37,622 nucleotides of DNA, taken from assembly GCA_030649055.1 (NCBI GenBank), contig JAUSGH010000018.1, positions 1 through 37,622 on the forward strand, in the 5' to 3' direction. Below are positions 6,674-13,928 of the stretch, in pieces (the stretch's first letter is position 1; every line of letters begins with the position of its first letter). Source of the DNA: a bacterium. GTDB taxonomy: Bacteria; Patescibacteriota; Minisyncoccia; UBA6257; JAUSGH01. The notes beneath the pieces were generated by a model. That model made no database searches and was not told the origin of the DNA. It saw only the letters and a list, made by a program, of their open reading frames with translations. A program made the position numbers and the translations under genes.

Positions 6674-6799
6674 ATTGTAAGTTCGTAGCGTTCGCGTTCT
6701 CTCTCGGGCGAAAACCTTGAGGAAGAAAAGATAAGCGTAAAGAAAAAGGGTCGTCTTACAATAGAACTATTAGTAGTATCAAAAAAACAATCTGTAGTT
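6674..6799 (+). promoter_or_regulatory. Structured 5' leader of the RRM gene
   Basis: The first bases of the predicted transcript (ATTGTAAG, 6674-6681) are complementary to CTTACAAT at 6755-6762, closing about 70 bases into one long-range stem. A purine-rich stretch (6720-6750) lies inside and an A-rich stretch precedes the start codon. A leader of this kind could serve temperature control or self-regulation by the RNA-binding product; this is inference. Confidence 0.5.
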
Positions 6800-7141
6800 A
6801 TGGCAAAAAGATTATTTGTCGGAAGCTTGTCCTACAACACCACCCAGGACGCATTGCGTGATGCATTCGCCCAGGCGGGAACTGTTGAATCGGCAACGAT
6901 CATCATGGATAAGATGACGGGCCGATCCAAGGGTTTTGCGTTCGTAGAAATGAGCTCCGATGAGGAGGCAACGAAGGCGGTCGAAATGCTCAACGGAAAA
7001 GAGCTCGATGGCCGCACCCTCGTGGTAAACGAGGCACGCCCGATGGAAGCGCGCGCTCCGCGCCGTGATGGGGGAGGTTTCTCCCGTGGCGGTGGTCGCG
7101 GCGGTTTCGGAGGTGGCTCCGGCGGTGGCGACCAGTGGTAA
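6800..7141 (+). CDS. Glycine-rich RNA-binding protein with one RRM domain
   Basis: Single-stranded RNA-binding protein (113 residues). The RRM spans residues 2-80, with RNP2 LFVGSL (5-10) and RNP1 KGFAFVEM (44-51), including the aromatic positions. The tail from about residue 88 is Gly/Arg-rich (GGGFSRGGGRGGFGGGSGGG). This is the layout of the cold-induced Rbp proteins of cyanobacteria and of similar proteins in other bacteria, where they act as RNA chaperones. It has its own promoter, a structured leader and a strong terminator, so it is transcribed alone. Confidence 0.93.
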   Translation: MAKRLFVGSLSYNTTQDALRDAFAQAGTVESATIIMDKMTGRSKGFAFVEMSSDEEATKAVEMLNGKELDGRTLVVNEARPMEARAPRRDGGGFSRGGGRGGFGGGSGGGDQW

Positions 7142-7153
7142 ACTGGAAGCTAC

Positions 7154-7195
7154 AAACAAAAAACAGCCCCGCGTTGCGGGACTGTTTTTTGTTTA
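7154..7195. terminator. Bidirectional terminator between the RRM gene and the peptidase gene
   Basis: Long stem AACAAAAAACAG... with ...CTGTTTTTTGTT around a GC-rich tip, with A- and T-runs suited to both converging genes. It reaches to the stop codon of the minus-strand peptidase. Confidence 0.9.
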
Positions 7196-8218
7196 CTACT
7201 TTGCAAAAGGGTTTCTTGCCCCCATCACTTCAAAGTGCAAATGGCATCCCGTCGGGCCGTGGGTGTTACCGCTGTTACCGATATACGCAATAAGGTCGCC
7301 CTGCGCCACGTAGTCGCCAACCGAAACAGCATTTCGGTCATTATGCGCGTAACGGGTTTTTGTGCCGTTGGGATGCTCAATCATCACATAGCTGCCATAT
7401 CCTTCATTCCATTCAATGCCTGTTACCGCAGTGACCAATCCTTCGGCCGCGGCATAAATCGGCGTGCCGCAGGCATTGGCGATATCCACGCCATTGTAAT
7501 TATGCAGCTTGCCCCAATTCCAACCGGTCGTCGGAATGGCATAATATCCGCGAAGGTCGGGGAGTACGGCGGTCGCGGCAGAGGCAATTCCGGTCTGCGG
7601 CTTGGCATCCGGAATAATAAGATTGACACCCTGCCCGATGCCGCGCTGCACCACCCGTTTATTGTACTTCAGCATACGCGCCTCAGAAATGCCGTAGGTG
7701 CTCGCGATCGATTCCAGCGTCTCTCCCGCTTGAACCTGATGAATGACGCCCGAAACCGGCAAAATGGTGACTTCTTGTCCCACGCGAAGCGCCCCTCCTT
7801 TTATCCCTTTATTCGCCCAGTACACCGTATTGAGCGATATGCCGAAGTTCGCCGCGATACCGGAAAGCGTATCGCCTTTTTGCACTTTATACACCAGCGT
7901 ACCGTCGCGACCGAGCAGCATCGCGCTTTCAGGATTCGCGTTATTTAACACCGCGGAATCGCCGACAATAATCGCGCCGATATCCTCGTCATCTTCGGCA
8001 ACAATAGGCGCGCTATGCGGTGGCGCGGCGGCTTCAACGCTTGCCGCGGTGAATGCGTCAACCACGCTCGCCAGCTGACGTGCCGATGGGGCGCCGAAAG
8101 CGCTTTCCGCGTCCGGCGTCGCGCGCTGACCGCCGGCATTCAATGCCAGCGTGGCAATAACAAAAACAACCGGTATCACCGCGGTTGTATTCCTTATCAC
8201 CTGTATCAGACGCTTCAC
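7196..8218 (-). CDS. LysM and M23 peptidase, cell-wall hydrolase
   Basis: Exported murein endopeptidase (340 residues). An N-terminal membrane anchor or signal (RNTTAVIPVVFVIATLAL, about 9-26) is followed by a disordered region, two LysM modules (YKVQKGDTLSGIAANFGIS and HQVQAGETLESIASTYGIS) and a C-terminal M23 domain. The zinc motif HLHFE is present. In the first zinc motif the His sits two residues earlier than in the usual HxGxD (LHNYNGVDIA). The GTG at 8218 was chosen because AAGGA lies just upstream and the signal segment starts there; a longer frame would run into uvrD. It is divergent from the helicase with 37 bp between starts. Confidence 0.88.
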   Translation of the reverse strand: MKRLIQVIRNTTAVIPVVFVIATLALNAGGQRATPDAESAFGAPSARQLASVVDAFTAASVEAAAPPHSAPIVAEDDEDIGAIIVGDSAVLNNANPESAMLLGRDGTLVYKVQKGDTLSGIAANFGISLNTVYWANKGIKGGALRVGQEVTILPVSGVIHQVQAGETLESIASTYGISEARMLKYNKRVVQRGIGQGVNLIIPDAKPQTGIASAATAVLPDLRGYYAIPTTGWNWGKLHNYNGVDIANACGTPIYAAAEGLVTAVTGIEWNEGYGSYVMIEHPNGTKTRYAHNDRNAVSVGDYVAQGDLIAYIGNSGNTHGPTGCHLHFEVMGARNPFAK

Positions 8219-8255
8219 GCTATCCTTTTTTATGTGTATAGTAACCAATACGGTT

Positions 8256-10094
8256 ATGCTACCACAAAGCGACAAAAACCTCAATCCGCAGCAGAAAGAG
8301 GCAGTTGAGCACCCCGGGGGGCCGCTTTTGATCGTCGCGGGTGCCGGTTCCGGCAAAACAAAGACGCTCACCTCACGCATCGCGCACCTCATCGCCTCGG
8401 GCACCCCACCGGAAAAGATTCTTGCCGTTACCTTCACTAATAAAGCCGCCGAGGAGATGAAGGAGCGTGTCTCGGCCCTTCTACCAGCTACAAGCTACAA
8501 GCTACAAGCTCCCTTTATCGGCACCTTCCACTCCTGGGGCGCGCGGATGCTGAAAGCAAACGCCGCGTTGTTGGGGCGGTCGGCCGCGTTTTCTATTTTT
8601 GATGAAGACGACGCGCTGCGTTTGTGCAAAGAGGTAGTAAAAAAAATGGATCTTGATAAAGAGCGGTACAACCCGTCAGCGCTCCGATATAAAATTTCAA
8701 AAATTAAAGACGAGCTTATGGATGTTGGGGCACTCCGCGGAAACACCAACCACGCGGACGCTATTGCCATCAAAGTGTTTGACGCATACGAGGAAGGTCT
8801 CCGCACCAACAACGCGTTTGATTTTGATGACCTTATCGAAAAACCCGTTCGTCTTTTAGCGGCAACCCCCTTGCTCCTCGCGCAGTATCAGGAACGCTAC
8901 GCGCATATTTTGGTTGACGAGTACCAGGACATCAACACCGCGCAATATCGCCTCATCACGCTCCTTGCCGCTAAGCATAAAAACTTGAGCGTGGTCGGCG
9001 ACGATGCCCAATCCATTTACGCGTTTCGCGGTTCAGACTTCCGCATCTTCCTTAATTTTGACCGCGACTGGCCGAACGCGAAAGTGGTGAAGCTTGAGGA
9101 AAACTACCGCTCCACCGCCACCATCATCACCGCGGCATCGCGTGTCATCGCGAACAACAAAGAGCAGAAAGCAAAAACGCTGTGGACAAAAAATCCGAAC
9201 GGAGGCGCGGTGACGATCATTGGTGTTCCCGACCCGATTGAGGAAGCATATTACATTTCCTCACACATCACACCTCTTTTCCGCGACCCCAGCGTGGACC
9301 CGCAGATTGCAATACTCTACCGCACCAATGCCCAGTCACGCCCCATTGAACAAGCACTGCTCCAAGCGGGGACTCCCTATCGCATTTACGGAGGCCTGCG
9401 TTTTTACGACCGGATGGAAATTAAAGACATTATCTCCGCGCTGCGGTTCGCGCACAACCCCAAGGACAGCGTGTCCCTGGAGCGCATCCGGAAAAACTTC
9501 GGCAAACGCGAAGCGGCGTTTTTGGAAACCGAGCTTCCGCGGCTCGGAGGAGAATTGAAACTTTTAGAACTGCTCGGTTTTTTCCTGGAAAACACCAAAT
9601 ATATGGAATACCTTGAGCGTACGTTCAAAAATTCTCGCGAGCGCATTGAAAACGTCAAAGAACTTCTTGCGTTTGCTGGAACTTTTAACCATTTGGGAAT
9701 TGGTGATTTTCTTGAGCAAGTGAGTTTGGTCGCCTCAATGGATATGCCCAATGGCAAGCCTGATCCCAAAAAACTAGGGGTTGGGGTTGTCACCCTCATG
9801 ACCATCCACGCCTCAAAAGGGTTGGAGTTCAACCAGGTGTTTGTCGCAGGTTGCAACGAAGGGCTCATTCCGCACGAACAATCGTTCGTGAAAGCAAACG
9901 AGGTGGAGGAGGAGCGGCGCCTCATGTATGTCGCGATGACACGCGCGCGTTTTGCTTTGACCCTCACGTACTACAATGTGCCATCACGCTTTCTTTACGA
10001 AATTCCCTCGGAGTTCACCGACTTCAAAACTGTGGGCGTCCGTTTCCGCAATGAGCTTCCCGACGAGGACGAGCAATACATTGCTTATGATTAA
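8256..10094 (+). CDS. Superfamily 1 DNA helicase, UvrD/PcrA family
   Basis: ATP-driven 3'-5' DNA helicase (612 residues) for repair or replication restart. Motifs in order: Q motif LNPQQKEAV (9-17), Walker A AGAGSGKT (28-35), Ia AVTFTNKAAEEMKER, II LVDEYQDIN (about 219-227), III GDDAQSIYAFRGSD (about 248), IV LEENYRST, V TIHASKGLEF (about 517), VI EERRLMYVAMTRAR (about 551). It is shorter than UvrD/PcrA because the C-terminal tail is missing. Residues about 78-85 (TSYKLQA) are encoded by a tandem DNA word (8486-8510) that also occurs in ksgA. ATG 8256 was chosen because the Q motif follows closely. It overlaps the next gene by 8 bases. Confidence 0.93.
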   Translation: MLPQSDKNLNPQQKEAVEHPGGPLLIVAGAGSGKTKTLTSRIAHLIASGTPPEKILAVTFTNKAAEEMKERVSALLPATSYKLQAPFIGTFHSWGARMLKANAALLGRSAAFSIFDEDDALRLCKEVVKKMDLDKERYNPSALRYKISKIKDELMDVGALRGNTNHADAIAIKVFDAYEEGLRTNNAFDFDDLIEKPVRLLAATPLLLAQYQERYAHILVDEYQDINTAQYRLITLLAAKHKNLSVVGDDAQSIYAFRGSDFRIFLNFDRDWPNAKVVKLEENYRSTATIITAASRVIANNKEQKAKTLWTKNPNGGAVTIIGVPDPIEEAYYISSHITPLFRDPSVDPQIAILYRTNAQSRPIEQALLQAGTPYRIYGGLRFYDRMEIKDIISALRFAHNPKDSVSLERIRKNFGKREAAFLETELPRLGGELKLLELLGFFLENTKYMEYLERTFKNSRERIENVKELLAFAGTFNHLGIGDFLEQVSLVASMDMPNGKPDPKKLGVGVVTLMTIHASKGLEFNQVFVAGCNEGLIPHEQSFVKANEVEEERRLMYVAMTRARFALTLTYYNVPSRFLYEIPSEFTDFKTVGVRFRNELPDEDEQYIAYD

Positions 10095-10515
10095 GCGCGA
10101 TACCAATATGCAAATGCATGCCAATGATGCGAATAGCGAGAAGTTGATATATCCTCAACTATCTTATACTCTTACCGGTGTTTGTTTTGGTGCGCATAAT
10201 CAATTAGGACGCTTTGCCCGAGAAAAACAATACTGTGATATTATTGCCAAGTTGCTAGATGATTCGGGTATCACTTTCCAACGCGAACATGTAGTGCCCA
10301 ACACCGGAAATCGCGTCGATTTTCTCATTGAAAACAAGATCGTGCTAGAAGCAAAGGCGAAAAACTTCATGCTTAAAGATGATTATTATCAGCTGCAACG
10401 CTACCTCCAAACATTGGGTTGCAAATTGGGGCTTCTCGTTAATTTCAGAAATCGCTATCTTAAACCGTATAGGGTTATCCGCATTGACACTGACGCAAGG
10501 AAGAAATTTGTATAA
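10087..10515 (+). CDS. GxxExxY-type PD-(D/E)XK nuclease-like protein
   Basis: 142 residues of the GxxExxY family, whose role is unknown. Family marks are SYTLTGVCFGAHNQLG, FAREKQY at the naming motif (Gly replaced by Phe) and the nuclease-like core RVDFLIENKIVLEAKA, with the Asp and Glu-x-Lys of PD-(D/E)XK folds, then YYQLQRYLQTLGCKLGLLVNF. The ATG at 10087 overlaps the helicase stop by 8 bases, suggesting translational coupling; ATG 10108 is an alternative. The pairing with a helicase is suggestive of a DNA-processing role, but this is inference. Confidence 0.8.
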   Translation: MIKRDTNMQMHANDANSEKLIYPQLSYTLTGVCFGAHNQLGRFAREKQYCDIIAKLLDDSGITFQREHVVPNTGNRVDFLIENKIVLEAKAKNFMLKDDYYQLQRYLQTLGCKLGLLVNFRNRYLKPYRVIRIDTDARKKFV

Positions 10516-10516
10516 T
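10511..10516 (+). promoter_or_regulatory. -10 box of ksgA
   Basis: Perfect TATAAT overlapping the end of the preceding gene, 30 bases before the ksgA ATG. A TTGACA at 10484-10489 is 21 bases away, longer than usual. Confidence 0.5.
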
Positions 10517-10546
10517 TAGTATTCATTTGTATATTTGCATCGAGGT

Positions 10547-11347
10547 ATGCCACAAAAACTGGGACAGCATTTCTTAAAAAACAAAGCGGTTATCCAAAAA
10601 ATTATCGCGTCTTTGGATTTGCAGCCCGGCGAAACGGTTATTGAAATCGGCCCGGGAAAAGGGGCGCTCACTGTCCCGCTCTCGCGCGCGTGCACAGATG
10701 CCGGCTGCACTCTTGTCGCAATCGAAAAGGATTCTTCGCTGGCCGCCGAGCTAGCCGCGTTAAAGATTCTTGGTTTGGAAATTATCACCGGCGACGCATT
10801 GGAGGTAATTCCTCAGCTTGCTTCCGACTATAAGCTAAAAGCTATAAGCTATAAGCTTGCAGGTAACATCCCCTACTACATCACCGGGCACTTGCTGCGC
10901 GTCGTGAGCGAACTGGAGGTGAAACCTTCGCGCACCGTGCTGATGATTCAAAAGGAAGTTGCGGAACGGCTGACGGCAAAACCGGGTAAAATGAATCTAC
11001 TTGCGGCCGCAACACAAATTTGGGCGGACATTTCCATTATCGCGGCGCTCAAGCCCGAAGATTTCTCTCCAGCTCCGAAGGTAGATTCGGCGGTGATACG
11101 CATAGAAACAAAAAAGCATAAAAGCATAAAAGCAAGTGAGCTTGCCACGTACTACGCCTTCATTCACGCGGCGTTCAAACAACCCCGAAAAACTCTGTTA
11201 AATAACCTCTCGGAGGCTGCCGGGCGGTCAAAAGCCGATATGCTGCCGCCACTTCAGCAACTGGGGTTCACCGAGAAAACACGGGCGCAAGAATTGAGTG
11301 TTGATGACCTCATAAAACTCGCCACCGCGCTCCGAGAGGGGGAGTAA
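10547..11347 (+). CDS. ksgA: 16S rRNA dimethyladenosine transferase
   Basis: S-adenosylmethionine-dependent enzyme that dimethylates two adjacent adenines near the 3' end of 16S rRNA (266 residues). It has GQHFLKN (6-12), the SAM loop IEIGPGKGALT (about 32-42), AIEKDSS, the catalytic NIPYY (about 107-111) and the C-terminal helical domain with FKQPRKTLLNNL. Two stretches look repeat-made: DYKLKAISYKLAG just before NIPY (DNA 10827-10858) and KKHKSIKAS in the C-terminal domain (DNA 11112-11135). ATG 10547 was chosen over an upstream TTG because the conserved start follows it. Confidence 0.95.
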   Translation: MPQKLGQHFLKNKAVIQKIIASLDLQPGETVIEIGPGKGALTVPLSRACTDAGCTLVAIEKDSSLAAELAALKILGLEIITGDALEVIPQLASDYKLKAISYKLAGNIPYYITGHLLRVVSELEVKPSRTVLMIQKEVAERLTAKPGKMNLLAAATQIWADISIIAALKPEDFSPAPKVDSAVIRIETKKHKSIKASELATYYAFIHAAFKQPRKTLLNNLSEAAGRSKADMLPPLQQLGFTEKTRAQELSVDDLIKLATALREGE

Positions 11348-11414
11348 GACATTCGAGCTTCGTCCTCCACACCCCCTCAACAGCTTTTCCTCATGTTCCT
11401 AACAGGGGAAATGG

Positions 11415-11420
11415 TATACT
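11415..11420 (+). promoter_or_regulatory. -10 box of the secretion-cluster first gene
   Basis: TATACT ends 6 bases before the ATG at 11427, which predicts a leaderless mRNA. No good -35 box is seen. This may be the main promoter of the ten-gene run. Confidence 0.55.
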
Positions 11421-11426
11421 GAAATC

Positions 11427-12239
11427 ATGCCCAACCAAATTTGGCGAGCGGGCAGAACTTTTTTGGTATTCGGTACAACCGCAATGCTCGGTGTTTTTGT
11501 TTTTCTTTTTGCGTTAGGTGGTACGGAGACTTTGAAGAAGGTGCAAGCTCCGAGAACGGCAGTGATGAATAAAATTTCTCTGAAAGCTGTTGGCGTGACT
11601 ACCGATGCATTGCCCAATGCGGGCGAGACGACACAAAACGCGCTCGATGCGGGCGCGGGAATGAATGCCACGCAAGATCTTGCAAAACAACTCGCCGCGG
11701 AGATCGTCAAACGGAACCCGGCAGGTCCCGGCGCTGCGGGGGCGCAGAAGCTCAATCTCGTAAAACCCGCCGACGCGGTGGATAAATTCATCGCCGAAGG
11801 GCTGGCGTCATTTGATCCTGAAATATTTTATCCGCGCGTAGCCATCACCGACTTACATATCATTACCGACTCACAAGAAGCATTTCAAACCTACATCCGT
11901 GCCAGTCAGAATATCTTGCGTGAAAAATTTGCCGGAGTTCATTTCGAAAATTTGAACGACCTTTCAAAAATGAATTTTTCTTCCGTGCTCCCCGCGTACA
12001 AAGCCGCCGTTGATGCCCTGCTTCAACTCCCCGTACCCCAATCACTTGCTACGCTGCACCAGAAAGAAATCGCTCTGATTAAGGGGCAAGAGAAGATGAT
12101 GAGCTTCCTTGCCCGCTACAACGATGACCCACTACAAGCGTATTTAGCACTGAACGTCGGGAGTCAATTAAGCCAAGAGTTTTCCGCTTTGGATCTAGAG
12201 GTGTCAGATTTTATAACAAAACACCAAATTGCAATCTAA
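11427..12239 (+). CDS. Membrane-anchored protein of the secretion cluster, unknown function
   Basis: Not recognised. 270 residues. Residues about 12-31 (FLVFGTTAMLGVFVFLFALG) make one membrane helix; the remainder is outside and largely helical, with YKAAVDALLQLPVPQSLATL and QEKMMSFLARYNDDPLQAYL in its second half. It is the first gene of the co-directional run leading into the VirB6-like, PrgI and VirB4 genes, and its stop is 1 base from the next start, so it belongs to that operon. It may be a periplasmic or surface part of the apparatus. Confidence 0.7.
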   Translation: MPNQIWRAGRTFLVFGTTAMLGVFVFLFALGGTETLKKVQAPRTAVMNKISLKAVGVTTDALPNAGETTQNALDAGAGMNATQDLAKQLAAEIVKRNPAGPGAAGAQKLNLVKPADAVDKFIAEGLASFDPEIFYPRVAITDLHIITDSQEAFQTYIRASQNILREKFAGVHFENLNDLSKMNFSSVLPAYKAAVDALLQLPVPQSLATLHQKEIALIKGQEKMMSFLARYNDDPLQAYLALNVGSQLSQEFSALDLEVSDFITKHQIAI

Positions 12240-12240
12240 T

Positions 12241-13911
12241 ATGACGTATTGGGGGAAAATTTTTATCTTTGCCTTTGGGGTCTCGCTCCTCTCCTCGAGC
12301 TTTCCGGGTTTTATTGTGCCGCAAAAAGCGGAGGCGCTCGCTGCTATTGTCCACGATCCTATCAGCAATGCCACCGAAATCAAAAACACGGCCGAATCAA
12401 CCATTATCGCCGCCACCGTAGGCTCAAGTCTCAGCCAACAGCTTCTTGAATGGGGGCAGTCATTTGTTGTCTCAACACTCAAACGCCGCATTTTGGATGT
12501 GATGGTAGATCAGGTCGTAACTTGGGTTCAGGGCGGTGGCGAACCGCGCTTTATTACGGATTGGGAAACATTCCTCGGCGACATTGGCCAAGGCGCTGTT
12601 GGCGAATTTGTGGAGCAAATCGGCGCCGGGTTTCTTTGCGCGCCGTTCAGTCTGCAAGTACGCATCGGGCTCTTACCTGTGAATCGTTTCGCGAACAACT
12701 CCCCATTTACATGCACATTGGATCAGATTGTGCAAAACGTGGAAAATTTTTATGAAGACTTCCGAAATGGCGGCTGGATCGCGTATAATGCCACATCCGA
12801 ACTGCAAAACAATTATTATGGCGCGTTGCTGATTTCTTGGGACGCGCGCAACAGTTATGTTGCCGACAAAGTTGCCGCGGCGGCAAATAGCGCGTTGGCA
12901 AATAAAGGATTCCTTGGCACGAAGAAATGCTATGACACTGCCACCGGCCAAGAAGTATCAGAAAGCGACGCGGCCGGACAAGAGCGGGTGCGAGAGCGAC
13001 TCGTTGAAGGAGGAACTGGAAGCACGCGAGATTATACAACGGGAGGTGAAGTCAACGGCTCTTTCCGATCGCAGCAGCGCACCATCCGCTGTGAAGACAC
13101 CACCCCTGGCGGCGTCATAAGCGCCACGGTTGAAAAAGCCGTCGGTTCCGACTTTGACTTTATTGTGAATGCTCAACAACTCGGCGATTATGCCGCCGCA
13201 ATCGTGAACGCCCTTGTAAACCGCGTTATCATGGAAGGCGTCAACGGTCTCCGTGGAGTGCACTCCGGAAGCGGTGGAACGTATCAACCATCGGGAAATT
13301 CCAGAACAACATATGGCGGGCTTCAATCAGTAAGTTCTATTCCGCAATCCACGAGAAACGCTATCGCGAATAACGCGAGCACCTCGGGAGGAAGCATCAG
13401 CAACCTCTCGCGCGCCGAACTCGTCACCCGTCTAAACAATGTCCTCGCGCGACGCACCGCGCTTCGCCCCTTGCTCACCGAACCTTCATCTATTGCGCTT
13501 TCATACGCGCGGGTTGTTGAGGACACCCTTGCGTGCCACCAAACCGTTCCGGCGCTTCGTTCCGGCTCCATTCATGACGCTATTCTTCTGAAACAGAGCG
13601 ATGCGCAAGGGTATCTCACCTTCATCCAGCCGGTTATAGAAAATAATACCGAGGCGATTGATGAACTTACGCAAACCATTAACCAACTGAACCGCTTAAC
13701 CGACGCGCAGTTTACGGCGCGCATCAATGAATTCCAGGTTGTCTTCATCAACTCCGATCCCGCGATTGTCAGCGCGGAACTGAGCAAAGGTTCGGTCGCG
13801 GTCCAGCAGATTCAGACATTTGTTACTCCTGACGTTATTAATGACGCCCAGCGCGATTTAGACTATTGCGTCTCGCAAGGCGGAACCGCGCCGAACAGAT
13901 TTGCTGACTAG
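12241..13911 (+). CDS. Exported protein of the secretion cluster, unknown function
   Basis: Not recognised. 556 residues. It has a signal peptide (YWGKIFIFAFGVSLLSSSF, cleavage likely after KAEA near residue 32). The middle holds conserved-looking cysteines (GAGFLCAPF, SPFTCTLDQ, TKKCYD, TIRCED, TLACHQ, DYCVS), which suggests disulfides outside the membrane. Residues about 365-400 are Ser/Gly/Asn-rich and probably flexible. ATG 12241 was chosen over an in-frame TTG because it begins just after the previous stop. By position it would be an exported partner of the VirB6-like protein; a VirB5-like role is a guess. Confidence 0.7.
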   Translation: MTYWGKIFIFAFGVSLLSSSFPGFIVPQKAEALAAIVHDPISNATEIKNTAESTIIAATVGSSLSQQLLEWGQSFVVSTLKRRILDVMVDQVVTWVQGGGEPRFITDWETFLGDIGQGAVGEFVEQIGAGFLCAPFSLQVRIGLLPVNRFANNSPFTCTLDQIVQNVENFYEDFRNGGWIAYNATSELQNNYYGALLISWDARNSYVADKVAAAANSALANKGFLGTKKCYDTATGQEVSESDAAGQERVRERLVEGGTGSTRDYTTGGEVNGSFRSQQRTIRCEDTTPGGVISATVEKAVGSDFDFIVNAQQLGDYAAAIVNALVNRVIMEGVNGLRGVHSGSGGTYQPSGNSRTTYGGLQSVSSIPQSTRNAIANNASTSGGSISNLSRAELVTRLNNVLARRTALRPLLTEPSSIALSYARVVEDTLACHQTVPALRSGSIHDAILLKQSDAQGYLTFIQPVIENNTEAIDELTQTINQLNRLTDAQFTARINEFQVVFINSDPAIVSAELSKGSVAVQQIQTFVTPDVINDAQRDLDYCVSQGGTAPNRFAD

Positions 13912-13928
13912 AAGATTTGCTGAACTCT

